DNA from: Amyloporia xantha
Lineage: Eukaryota; Basidiomycota; Agaricomycetes; Polyporales; Adustoporiaceae
Assembly (NCBI GenBank): GCA_036971615.1
Contig: JAYKKR010000017.1
Span: 62,001 to 126,000 of the forward strand
Length of the DNA stretch: 64,000 nt
Direction of reading: 5' to 3'
A program made the translations under genes and the position numbers. Numbering within the stretch: the stretch's first letter is position 1; each line of letters opens with the position of its first letter. This document shows, piece by piece, positions 25,330-37,867 of the stretch. The notes beneath the pieces are model-generated. The model did no database searches and was not told the DNA's origin. It saw only the letters and a list, made by a program, of their open reading frames with translations.

Positions 25330-27952
25330 ATGTCAGACGATTTGAGCTCATGGCACACCATCCGCCCCTGGCGCCCCGCCCTCGCACTCTCTGTCCGCGA
25401 GATTACCTCTGTCTCTGTCACGTTCATTCTTTCCTCACCCTACACAACCTCCGTTCACTCTCCACCTTCCTCTGATGATGATGAATACGACCAGACATCC
25501 AGCCAGCAAACCCAAGACTCAGACACCGAATCCGATGACGACAACCTGAACCCCACCTCGAACGCGGAAAACTTACGATCACACGCGCAAGTCGTGTCGG
25601 ACGTACTTAATAAGGGCCTATCGGTCAAGGTGAATGGGATTCCCTGGCAGCGCGTTCTGATCCGCATGGACGACGAGGCAGACGAGGCGGTCATCATTAT
25701 GTTCGGCCTGATGCCTGGCAGGCAGTACGATGTCGAGCTGGGCGTGATTCCGAGGGAACGAAGCGTGCGGGGGCTGATTACAACCGGTGAGCTGCGGCTT
25801 TTTTCTTTCACTCACTGGTTTGCTTCGCCTCCAAAACTATCTTGCATTTCACGTTCGGCATTCCCATGTTCTCAAAGTACAGTGAGTCCCTCATAGAGCG
25901 CGGAGTCTTCTGAAGACGGACAGTCATCGTTCAGTCATAGTCGGTGTCATTCAGGATTTACTATCTGGGCCTGATGACATGTTTGACATGTGTCTTTTCG
26001 TCAACTGCCGATCGCAGGATCTTCACCCAAGCTTCCGAGCAGCATGGACACGCGTGTGCTGAGGTCTAACTGTTTGAGATGATCATTTGGCTAAGTCGAG
26101 TGGGCAGCTCGACAGACGATCTGAGCACACGACCTGGAAATGATAGCAGGCAAGGAAGATAGGATCTCGTGCAGCGTGCCAGAGATTACTGCACTATCTT
26201 GGCGGGCACGACCTACGCAGGCTTACCAATCCTACCAGACATCCAAAGCGAGCGTGTCCCGCTTGTTCGCTTGATGCATATTGTCGGATTTCCCTCCTCG
26301 GAGAACAATCTAACATGGCATTGTTCGACCACAGATACAGAATTCAACTCTGATTCTTCGCATGGCGACATGCACTCTGACGATACAACAGCCCTGAGCA
26401 CATCTGTAGTGTCGAGCACCTCGTCCCACGCGTTATCTGACAACAGCTCTGCCCACCCCTCTTCACCGTCCGCACCGACTTCCGCTTCAGCATCGACCTC
26501 CGCCACAACACCTACACCTGCCCCGGCTCCGGCGCCACTCACACTGGAAGACCGACACGCACAGCTATCGCACACACTCGCCCTCCTCACCGCCGAACAC
26601 GCACAGCTAACAGCAGCACTGAAGACTGCACGCCGAGACGCGCAAAAGGCGGACGCGGCAGTGCGTGCGGAGATCGAGGGCCTGAAGCGCGCGGGGGAGC
26701 GTAGCGCGGCGCAGGAGACGAGAGCGAGGCAGAAGGCGCTGGCGGTGAAGGAGGCGAGGAGGCAGCTGGAGGCTGCCGCTGCGGAGATGGAGCAACGGAG
26801 GGAGGCGGTGGAGAAGGGGATGGGGGAGCTCGAGAGGAGAGTGAAGGGGGCGGAGGGAGAATTGAGGGTTGTGAGGGAGGAGGCGGAGGAGGCGAGGCGA
26901 GTGAGGGGGGAGGTGGAGAGCAGGGAGAGAGAACGGAGGGAGAGGATGGAGGGCGAGGTGGGTGGGTTGCGGAGGATGCTGGAAAAGCTGGTGGTAAGAC
27001 GAGAGAAATTGGAAGGAGCGCGTGGCGGAGAGATCGATGAAAGCGCGGAGGAGGGAGAGGGCGGACATGACGGACAAAGGGGAATCATCGGGGAGCTCGA
27101 GGAGAAGCTGAGAAGGCTGGAAGAAGAGAGGCAACGCATCGAGCGAGATCCATGGGGATACGAGGGCGAGGGCGAGACGGGAAAGGAAGAGGGCGTTGAT
27201 GGCACGAAGGACGACAGCGAGGACCTAGCAATCGAGATGGAGAGCAGGGCGACGAATCGCCCTGACCATCATCCGCACTCACACCAACTCGTCCACAGCC
27301 CCCCTGCACACCACGCACACCACACCCACCCTCACCACCAGCCGCACGCCCGTAAACGCCACTCGCACCCGCACACTCACACCTCCCCCTCCTTCCCGCC
27401 ACTCAAGCCCACCCCATTGGCCGGCCCTCCACCGACCCTGCCTCCACCCTCGCGCAGTTGCCCATCCAGCGCCCCGCCCACGGCGCGCGGCTTTCTCTTC
27501 CCAACCACCGCGAGCTCGGCTCAGGGCCAGGAGTCCTGCACCTCCCGAGATCACCCCCAGCCGCCCCCGGGACAGGCACACCGGGACACGCGCGGTTCGC
27601 CCAACCCGCAAACATGCACGCGCGGATACAGACGCAGCCCTCAGGCTCAGGGTCCGGCTCAGGCTCGAACTCAGGCTCGGGGTCGTCCGTGGCATCGTCG
27701 CCCATCCCGCCTGCCCAGGCCGTGCCATTTGGGAGCGGATCGAATCTGTCTAGCCGCGCGCCCCCGTTCGAGCCGTCGGGGCTGGGAGGCGGGCTGTGGG
27801 CGGGGCCTGCGGCCGTGTCGACTCCGGGGAAGTCAGAGCTGAACCCGGGAAGCAGTCCGTTTTCGCCGCGGTCGGCCGCTGCGCAAGCTGCGGGTTCGGT
27901 CGGGGGTACGAGTGGGAACGTCAATGTGAGGGGAGGCGCGAGAGGTGGGTAG
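25330..27952 (+). CDS. Uncharacterised coiled-coil protein with N-terminal beta-sandwich-like domain
   Basis: Not recognised as a named protein. Seen: exon 1 (25330-25786) starts MSDDLSSWHTIRPWRPALAL and holds SVSVTFILSSPY...LSVKVNGIPWQRVLIRM and a FGLMPGRQYDVELGVIP stretch that resembles a fibronectin type III fold interrupted by an acidic, Ser-rich loop. Exon 2 (26335-27351) gives a Ser/Thr/Ala/Pro-rich linker (TPTPAPAPAPLTLEDR), then roughly 200 residues of long coiled coil rich in Glu, Arg and Ala, and a His/Pro-rich part. A 56-nt intron (27352-27407) restores the frame into exon 3, with Gly/Ser-rich tail SGSGSGSGSNSGSGSS. The 548-nt intron 1 is unusually long here. Composition is very GC-rich in exons 2 and 3. 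Likely a scaffold or cytoskeleton-linked protein, but this is inference. Confidence 0.75.
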
Positions 27953-28394
27953 GGGAAGATAAGCTCCCGACAACCTGACAGGGGGGAAGGCATGGTTGTG
28001 AACTCACCACGAAAGTGGTTTCCGAGAGAGTAGGCCCTAACCCTAAACCGGGTCCCCGAGACGTCCTCGTATGGTGGCAGCCATGCTCCAGTTGAAGGCG
28101 CGATATGGATATGGTCTAGCGGCTGATCCTACGCACTTGATGAGCGATCAAGCTACTGATGGTCAAGTCTCACGACGAGAATAGCACACTCAGGAAAGAG
28201 GGGAGGAGTGCTTGTATGAGGTTTCATAACCGAACAGCGGACTGTAGTTTAATGCGAGCGATCATCTCAATAAGACTCGGGACACCATTACTGTACTTGT
28301 TCGTTTACAGTACCCCAATGCTGTATGTTGGGGGCTCTTCAAAGATTCTAAAGTCCTTTTCTGAATGTCAGCATTTGGCAGAAGTTAAAAAAAC
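27953..28394. other. Intergenic 3' of the coiled-coil gene
   Basis: 3' UTR and spacer before a tRNA on the other strand. It holds two telomere-like CCCTAA units near 28033-28045, which I do not consider meaningful. No gene seen. Confidence 0.45.
28387..28393 (-). terminator. Pol III terminator of tRNA-Asp
   Basis: Seven T residues on the minus strand, starting one base after the tRNA discriminator base. This is the standard RNA polymerase III stop signal. Confidence 0.8.
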
Positions 28395-28479
28395 CTCTCT
28401 GGCGGGGAGTCGAACCCCGCTTTCGCGCGCAACATTAATCAATGACAAGCGCGTGTACTAACCGATATACTACCAGAGA
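28395..28479 (-). tRNA. tRNA-Asp (GTC) with a 13-nt intron
   Basis: Acceptor stem TCTCTGG pairs with CCAGAGA; D arm, anticodon stem CGCGC/GCGCG and T arm GCGGGG...CCCCGC all fold. The loop reads TTGTCA, anticodon GTC (Asp), followed by a 13-nt intron after position 37 and C at position 38. Spliced length is 72 nt. A Pol III T-run follows at once. A sister copy lies at 34497-34587 with a different intron and one changed acceptor pair. Confidence 0.93.
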
Positions 28480-28536
28480 CACCGTTTGGGATCAAAATAT
28501 AATGCATATGTAATTGGTTGCACTTACTAGGGGATC

Positions 28537-28783
28537 TGTCGGAAGTTTCCTGCGTCAATTGCAATCTCGAAATATTGCGATAACATTGAGTGACATTGTG
28601 ACTCATTTTGAGCACGAATTTCCATTACAATTGCCTTATAAAGTCATCACGGTCATTACAATGGCATTGCAATGGCATTGCAACGGCGTCACAGTGATTG
28701 TGATGAATTGCAATCGAGCCGAAAACGCTTAGACGTTGAGTGCCATTACAAACCATTGCAAACCGGTCTGGAAATCTCCGACA
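28537..28783. mobile_element. MITE-like element with terminal inverted repeats
   Basis: The left end TGTCGGAAGTTTCC (28537-28550) and the reverse complement of the right end, TGTCGGAGATTTCC (28770-28783), match at 12 of 14 positions. The 247-bp interval has no coding capacity and is rich in repeated ATTGCAAT-like words, including a tandem GGCATTGCAAT unit near 28664-28682. A TAGG is present outside both ends at slightly different distances, so a target-site duplication is only a guess. Inference: a non-autonomous DNA transposon remnant between tRNA-Asp and the DJ-1 gene. Confidence 0.5.
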
Positions 28784-28927
28784 TCGTAATAGGCAATCTC
28801 GTAATTGATCACCGATGATGTCACGCACATTCTACTGACCGACCTGGAAATAAGTACTGTACTCTACTAGTCTCCTCATCCGGTCTTCCTAGTTCCTACT
28901 CTCGAGATTGTATTACACGCAGCGAAA

Positions 28928-30101
28928 ATGCCATCTGCTCTTATTCTCATTGCCGATGGCACAGAAGAGATGGAGTTGTAAGCTTTTTCCTCCCCCTCGC
29001 AGCGTACACCGACGCCCCGTCCTTCAAACCTCAGCACCATTACATACGACACCCTCGTGCGTGCCGGCGTAGCATGCACTTCAGCCTATGTTCACGCGGA
29101 CAACGTTCTAGGCGAGGAGAAGACTAGCGTGCCGTTCGCCACGGGCTCGCGCGGGATTAAGATCGTCCCAGACACATACTTCTCCCCGCAGGCTGCTGTT
29201 CCCGTAAGGCGCGTCGTATGTCTCCTATCCACATGCCGCTGATAGACGAGCGCAGGAGAACTTCGACCTGCTGGTTGTACCTGGTGGTGCGAAGGGCGCA
29301 GAGACGATCTCACAGAATTCGCCGGTGCAGCACCTCGTGAGGGCGTACTTAGAAGGTGGGAAGCACGTAGGGATGATCTGTGCTGGTGCGCGCCGCAGCA
29401 GACCGGTCTCTTTGGTCTTGCTGGATTGACGCATGCCATGTATCAGGCAGCTTGGCGGCGCTGACGGCGGGCCTGCCCAAACAACCGCTCACCTCTCACC
29501 CGAGCGTGAAGAGTCAGCTCGAGAAAGGTGCGCTGGAGACTTCATCTCTGTTCGTAGTGTGATATGAACATCTCGTCTTGCGATGCATCACCTGCCTAGA
29601 CTTCGAGTACTCTGAGGAACCGGTGGTCGTCTCTGGGAAGCTGGTGACAAGGTACGTGCTGCAGCTCATATTCGCCGCCCAACTTATACCTGTGCGACGA
29701 TAACTGACTGGTGCGGCACGTGGGTTTGTCGACGTCATCTACCTTTACGTGTGGGTAGTCGCGGTCCTGGTGAGTCAACTAGTCAGTTGTATGCCTCGAA
29801 TCCTTCGGGGAAGGCTCTGCTTGAACAAGCAATTGCTCCGCTACAGGGGGTCCTTGTAAATATGCACCCATCAGACGTGCTTGATAGGAGGTCACGGACC
29901 TATTCCACTAGTAGGAGCCGTCCTATGTGGCTTCCTGTGTCCCTATGCCTATGAGTGACCCTTGAGTCCTGACCCTGAATGTGATCTCCTGCAGGAACGG
30001 CGTTCCCCTTCGCACTCACGCTCGTCGAGCTCCTCTGCGGGAAGAAAAAGCGCGAGGAGGTCGCGGGCCCAATGATCTTCCCACCCGGGACGTTCGCGTG
30101 A
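28928..30101 (+). CDS. DJ-1/PARK7 family protein
   Basis: Seen: MPSALILIADGTEEMEF with the conserved Glu in the first exon, TITYDTLVRAGV in the second, then NFDLLVVPGGAKGAE and GKHVGMICAGSLAAL, with the nucleophile Cys in the elbow; an intron with GTGCGC donor splits ICA|GS. Later exons give [25 protein letters not shown] and a C-terminus MIFPPGTFA before TGA at 30099-30101. Known: DJ-1/PfpI enzymes act as glutathione-independent glyoxalases and stress-response proteins; protein deglycase activity is debated. Several introns are longer than usual for the window (about 100 and 220 nt between 29653 and 29993). Length (about 200 aa by eye) matches the family. Cytosolic by lack of targeting signals. 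Confidence 0.9.
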
Positions 30102-30488
30102 GCCCGTTGCGGCGTTCTTCCAGGAGCTTGCATCATTTCGACAGCGACCGGGCGGGGATGGAGAATCCAGATATCGGTATAATAAGAGAAGATGAGCTCA
30201 GAGAAAAAGATTGAATGTAATGTAATGTAGGATGTACCTCGGACATGTATGTACAATTTGGCTCTACGTATGTATACACTGATGGCCAGTAACTGTGACG
30301 CTTGGAAGCTCTAGCAGACTCCTTGACGATGTTATTGACGCCTACCACGAGTGTTGATGGAAAGGTATGCAGAATAGGCCGACTTTCAGATCTCAGACTT
30401 TGAAAATGACATCACAAGTCCGAATCGTATGAAGCAGTCTTCGGGAGTTGAATAATGCTATAGTTTATTATTTGCAATTATTACATCG
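30102..30488. other. Intergenic between the DJ-1 gene and tRNA-Thr
   Basis: 3' UTR of the DJ-1 gene and spacer of 387 bp. No gene or repeat seen. Confidence 0.45.
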
Positions 30489-30574
30489 GCCCGTTTAGCT
30501 CAGTGGTAGAGCGCGCCACTCGTACAGTCATGTAAGACATGGTGAGGTCGGTTGTTCAATCCAGCCAATGGGCA
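30489..30574 (+). tRNA. tRNA-Thr (CGT) with a 14-nt intron
   Basis: Acceptor stem GCCCGTT pairs with AATGGGC (one G-T pair). D arm GCTC/GAGC, anticodon stem CGCCA/TGGTG and T arm GGTTG/CAGCC fold well. The loop reads CTCGTA then A, so the anticodon is CGT (Thr, codon ACG), with a 14-nt intron after position 37. Spliced length is 72 nt. A TTTT Pol III stop follows at 30579-30582. Confidence 0.9.
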
Positions 30575-30857
30575 AGTGTTTTCCCTCATTTTTGGACCGA
30601 AGTAAGTTCGCTGGACCCATGTCCTTTTTGAAGTCTGCTAACACACACATGCACGGGGCCCTATCAGACTGCAGATATTTATTTGCAACATCAGCCGTGC
30701 TGAAGTAAACCCAACCGCGAACTGCACTCTCATATTTGAATACGTACTACATTGATCGACGCCACTCGCCGACTGAAGCAACGAGCTAGCGAGCTGTCTT
30801 ATTCTCTCTCATTATCACGCTTTCCCCTGATCTTCAAAGGATTTTTCTCTTAACAGT

Positions 30858-33178
30858 ATGCCGAGGCATGCGTCCAGGAGAAGCACGAATTTCACCATTC
30901 CGGACACGTTCGTAAACGATATTGAAAATGCAGAGGGATGGAACGTAATTGTCACAACACTTTGTGATCATTTCAAGCTTCCAGGTAAGTCGGGTATTCT
31001 ATGCGTAAGAGCGTTTGACCAGAGGGAGAGTACATTTCGTAGACCTCACTACGCGAAGCGGACTGAAAAAGGTCCATCTGCGATTCAACGAGATCTTCAG
31101 GAAGCTCGACGACGCGTACACGAAGAACAAGGGGAATGAAAAGATCATGGGTGGCATCGTCGGCATCTGGGCAAAGATGTCCGCCGATGCTCTCTTGCGA
31201 GACAAGCTGTTCAGAGAAGGTATGCTTCAGTAGTGTTTTGAGAGGACGCTCCCTTTGACATGGCCGTGTGCATAGGTCTGGTCTCTAAAATGGTACCTCT
31301 GCTTGATCTGCCCTCTACGAGACATGTAGGTTTGCAGGCCCTGACTACAGTCACTCACCACGGAGGAGTTGCCGCCCGGCAGGAGATTGCAAAACTTGCA
31401 CCCAAGCTTGTCGGCCTCATTGAAGAGTTTCCGGATGACCCGAAGGTTATGGAGCTCGCGACAGTCACGATGGCACATGCGATCGGTGCAGTCGTCGGAC
31501 AAGAGACAGAGCCTGATCCTCGAGTCCTCGAAGCGTTGGATATCCGCAGCGTGCTCAAGACGACGGTGGACAATTTGCGCAAGCCGACCGCGTCTCGGTT
31601 TATGGTGAATCATGCGCTGGGCCTGCTCACGAGTGCGACGCTGCATTGCTACAAAGAGTGTAAGGCGCTGCCTCCCCTGATCTCTTTTCTCGTTGCGTGT
31701 CTTCGCAGCAGCGATATATCGACGCGATGCAACGCGCTAGGTGGGCTGATTCGCCTCAACGAGGCCGAGTCTGAGCGCGACATGCGATTCTACGATCCGC
31801 ACAAAATGATGGCCGCCGTGCGAAGGAAGTTCCCGGACCCTCTTGCGGACATCATGATGGACTACGGCCCGCACCTGTGCGACACCGTCCTCACGCTCAA
31901 GTCGACCGGCGACTTCCAGCGTGCGATGATGCAGTGCGTGCAGGATCGCGACATGTACGAGCTTGGCAAGAAGACCGCGGAGTTGATCCTGCGCACCGAG
32001 TTCTCCATCGCGGAGGGCATGTTCCAGAGCGTCGACGAGAAGACGGGAAAAACGGAGATGATGGACGTCGGCCTGCCGTTCGTGATGTGGTCGGACTCCA
32101 TGCCCTTCTGTGTGCGCGCGCTCCGGGAGAAGGGCGCCCCGGCGGATCTCGACGCGGCGGACATCGTCGAGATCAAGCATCTCATCGTCAAGCAGCGGAC
32201 CGGGGATGCGGTCGCGGCTGCCCAGAAGGCCATCAGGCGCAACCCTCAGTTAGCGTACGCGTACTACGCCACCGCGCTCGGCGCGGACAACACGCAAGGT
32301 CTCAAGTCGGTCAAGAAGGGGCTCAAGTGCAAGCAGATCACGCCGTTCGTGCGGAACTACATGCTGTGGCGCGCGGTGGAACATGCAGGTAACATGGGCG
32401 TCAGCGTGCTGCAGGAAGCGGTCGCGGGCGAGAAGGACTATGCTGAAGGACTGGCGTTCTTGATGTCGTCGTGCGAGGACGCGAAGACGTTCATCGCGCA
32501 GGCGCCGCCGGACAACCGCAACATGCAGACGATCCTGAACTGGTACATCTTGTGCTCCATCGCCATACAAGGACCAGAGCTGAGTGCTGATCTGAGTGAG
32601 CTGAACGTGAGTGCTCGGCGACCTAACGTGTGTTTCTCAGTGCTTATTGCTGTGGGTTAGGATGCGCTGAAAAGGCTCGAGGTGGCCGACCAGTTCGCCA
32701 ACTTCCTCGGGTATCCGCCCAAGCGGACGCAGATACGCTTGACCCGCCAGCTAATCGTCAAGAACTACCCCGCCGCGGTGAAGAACTGGAGCGAGGTGAT
32801 CGCCCGGTTCGACAAGATGGACCTGTCGGCGGACAGCCACGCGATGCCGTCTCCCAGCCAAGCTGAAGACGACCTCGCGGCGTGGCTGGACGATCTGAAG
32901 GTCGAGGACGACGGACAGGCACACGGTCCGCGCCACTGCAGCCATCCGAAGGTCAGCCCTAATTCTGTGTCGCTGTACCGGTGCTCGTTCTGCGGAAATC
33001 CGAGCGCGGTGTTGAGGAAGTGCGGTGGGTGCGGAAAGACCAGGTGAGCGATCTCCTGCGGAATGCTCCGATTTCGAACGGTGTTGATATCCACGTCTGT
33101 CCCAGATACTGTGATGGCGGATGCCAGAAGTCTCACTGGAATGATCACAAGCGCGTGTGCAAGAGCAATGCGGCGTAG
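30858..33178 (+). CDS. MYND zinc-finger protein with ARM/TPR-like helical repeats
   Basis: Seen: start MPRHASRRSTNFTIPDTF; a long helical repeat region (VSKMVPLLDLPSTRHVGLQAL, AIGAVVGQETEPDPRVLEAL) and TPR-like helices (AAAQKAIRRNPQLAYAYYAT). The C-terminal MYND finger reads CSFCGNPSAVLRKCGGCGKT, then after an intron RYCDGGCQKSHWNDHKRVC, giving the C-x2-C, C-x2-C, C-x3-C and H-x3-C ligands. Stop TAG at 33176-33178. Known: MYND fingers bind proline-rich partner peptides; helical-repeat MYND proteins of this type are common in Agaricomycetes but poorly characterised. No SET domain is visible, so a methyltransferase role is not supported. Middle exons (31260-32605) are one long open frame. Confidence 0.88.
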
Positions 33179-33488
33179 ACGAAGCCGTGATTATAGTAAC
33201 AACGCGAAGTCCGCGACATCCTGTATTTCTTAGGTTCCACTATTCAGCGAACGTGTATCTATAGTAAGTTGCACTGACGCCTTTCATCCGGGGCTTTGTA
33301 ACATCAGATCTTTCCGCATGCCTTCACGTCCTTTACTCATTACACTGTCTCTGCATTGCCAAAGTGCCCTGCTTCATCAATGTACGTTCATGCAAAAATC
33401 ATACAGTATATATATATATCACGTTTCGAATTTGAAGTACGCATGAAATGAAGAAATACAATATCGATACAATAAAGCATAGCAGCCA
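33179..33488. other. Convergent intergenic between the MYND gene and SWC5
   Basis: 310 bp of AT-rich 3' sequence with a short TATATA run near 33409-33418. No gene seen. Confidence 0.45.
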
Positions 33489-34399
33489 TCATCCCCTCCT
33501 CCGCTTCGTCTTAGTGGCATCTAATGCATCTGACTTGCGCTCCTCCACTCTGTGCAAGAACTCCACCTTCTCCAGATAGCCTCCGCCCCTGCGATTCGCT
33601 TCCAGTTCATCCTTTAAGTTGGAAGACTCTCCTGTCTGTACGTGGGTGCGCCAGTCCATGGCAGATTTGTCGAGGGTAGTGAGCTTCTTTGCTTTTTGCG
33701 TGCTGGGAAGCGGGGCAAGGCTCGTCTTTGGCTTGCGGGGTCCCGGACGCTTTGCGGCTGCTTTTGGCTGGCTAGTTGTCGCTCCGGGAGAAGTACTAGA
33801 TGATGCTTGGGTCCGTTTCGCTCCCTGCGCGTCCGATGCAGAGTCGGCACTAGGGACCGGGGGTGTGCTCTGCTTCGCCTGATCGGGTGATTGCCACCGA
33901 GGCCATTTCTTCGCATCTTCAGAATCCTCGGGCACTTCCTGCACTTCTCTGCAAGCGTGATACTCGCAAACATCAAATCGAAGAGGTCAAGCTGGGGCGT
34001 TGGAGAACGAGTGCTTACATGACGTCTTCTCCTGCAAACCGAAAGCGTTTTTCGATCTTCACCATTCGCGGTGCCACTGCGTCGGAAGGCTTGGGTTGCG
34101 GTGTAGAGACGGAGGCTTGGAATTCGGCCCACAGCGTATCGCGTGCCCTGAAGACCGCTTTGTTAGAGTTGGCACATAGGTCTGCAGGGTAAGTTCTGCA
34201 CCTTCGTTCGGCATCCTCGTCGACATATGTTTCTCGCGGCGAGCTCGTCCTCACACGCTTGGTCTCCCGCTCCTCATCGGAGGACGGAGTATCTGAAGAC
34301 TGCGTCAGATGGGTCGTAGATGTATGCAGAGCAAGTCAGACCAGCATCCTGCTGTGGGGTGTAATCAGGGTCGTCTTCTGAATCGGAACTTCCAGACAT
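33489..34399 (-). CDS. SWC5: SWR1-complex subunit Swc5 (BCNT-C domain protein)
   Basis: Seen: an acidic N-terminus starting MSGSSDSEDDPDYTPQQDA, spliced to DTPSSDEERETKRVRTSS. A middle part with DTLWAEFQAS and RMVKIEKRFRFAGEDV precedes a Ser/Pro/Lys-rich linker. The C-terminal BCNT-C domain has LTTLDKSAMDWRTHV and LEANRRGGGYLEKVEFLHR, ending in a basic TKTKRRRG tail. Known: Swc5/CFDP1 is needed for the SWR1 remodeller to exchange H2A for H2A.Z; the acidic DEF/Y-type N-terminus contacts histones. Domain order and size (about 260 aa) match. Introns are near 34310 and 33965-34016. The gene is followed upstream by tRNA-Asp, within 100 bp of the start codon. Confidence 0.9.
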
Positions 34400-34496
34400 G
34401 TCTCCGGAGATTTTAGTCTGGCAAGCAGCTGGTTATGATTGAGACAAGATACTTCGACATTAATATTATATAATTTGGTTTACACATCTCGTTGTG

Positions 34497-34587
34497 TCCC
34501 TGGTAGTATATCGGTTAGTACACGCGCCTGTCATGTTTCTTTGATTTGGGTTCGCGCGAAAGCGGGGTTCGACTCCCCGCCAGGGAG
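34497..34587 (+). tRNA. tRNA-Asp (GTC) with a 19-nt intron
   Basis: Acceptor stem TCCCTGG pairs with CCAGGGA; the loop reads CTGTCA then, after a 19-nt intron, C. Anticodon GTC (Asp). Spliced length is 72 nt. A and B boxes are intact (TAGTATATCGGTTAGTA; GGTTCGACTCC). It differs from the copy at 28395-28479 in the second acceptor-stem pair, base 32 and the intron. Confidence 0.95.
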
Positions 34588-34915
34588 CTCGGCTGTGGGC
34601 TAACGGAATTTTGTTCATGAGCACCGCAAGTTCGTTGGCATAATTGATATATCTCAGACATCTTTTAGTGAATTATTTTGATTATTCTCCCTGTGATGGA
34701 CAGTCGAATAGAATGACAACTTCCGAGGTCTCGTTGAAATGGTGTCAATGTCGGTTCTCAGGATGGAGAGCAATCTCAAGAGACGAGTTCATTTAGTGTT
34801 GGAAGCAAAGGGATACCACTATAAAACATTCTGCATTGCTTTGACTACTGAACCCACTAAGTTATGCAATCCCGATCTCACCATGCTTTCGCACCACAAC
34901 ATTTGTGCGATACTA
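34588..34915. other. Intergenic between tRNA-Asp and the prolyl-tRNA synthetase 3' end
   Basis: 328 bp with a TTTT run soon after the tRNA. It holds the 3' UTR of the minus-strand synthetase. No gene seen. Confidence 0.45.
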
Positions 34916-37474
<2,559 letters not shown>

Positions 37475-37531
37475 TGCGGTTGTTGTGAAGGTCCTTGAGC
37501 GAAAACGGGGCTGTAGAGCGCCCTTGGAAGG

Positions 37532-37537
37532 TGACTC
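37532..37537. promoter_or_regulatory. TGACTC box upstream of prolyl-tRNA synthetase
   Basis: TGACTC, the core of the Gcn4/Cpc1 binding site, lies 58-63 bp before the downstream start codon. It also falls inside the possible N-terminal extension, so it could be either promoter or coding DNA. A six-base match alone is weak. Confidence 0.35.
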
Positions 37538-37867
37538 GACGCGTCTGGCAGGTGTTATCAGATGGCAGGAGTAATTTCGCGCAGGAAGACTGGCAATTCG
37601 AGTCAATCGTTTCGCTGCATTGCGAGATACGAACATGCAGTCCCCGGCGTACGAATGCTACTCACAGACGACAAGCAGGTCGGGCGAGGCTCTGAAGCGT
37701 TGGCTGCGACTGGCCGGCGCTGCGCTGGACGACTCGAAAATGATCGCTCGATCATACGCGTCGCGTCTGGCGCTCGAAAAGCAATCGACATGCATGTTTT
37801 TCTTGCTTAGACACATATGCCATTATTTGAACAAGTATGCTAATTCGCATCAGAAATAGTAGTATGT

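Noticed and set aside
26213..27205. 330-codon minus-strand open frame rich in Ser and Ala
   Set aside because: Antisense shadow of the coiled-coil exon; low-complexity composition without motifs.
28033..28045. Telomere-like CCCTAACCCTAA sequence
   Set aside because: Only two units and far from a sequence end; expected by chance in 64 kb and not evidence of an internal telomere.
33409..33418. TATATA dinucleotide run
   Set aside because: Short AT repeat in a convergent 3' region; no promoter context.
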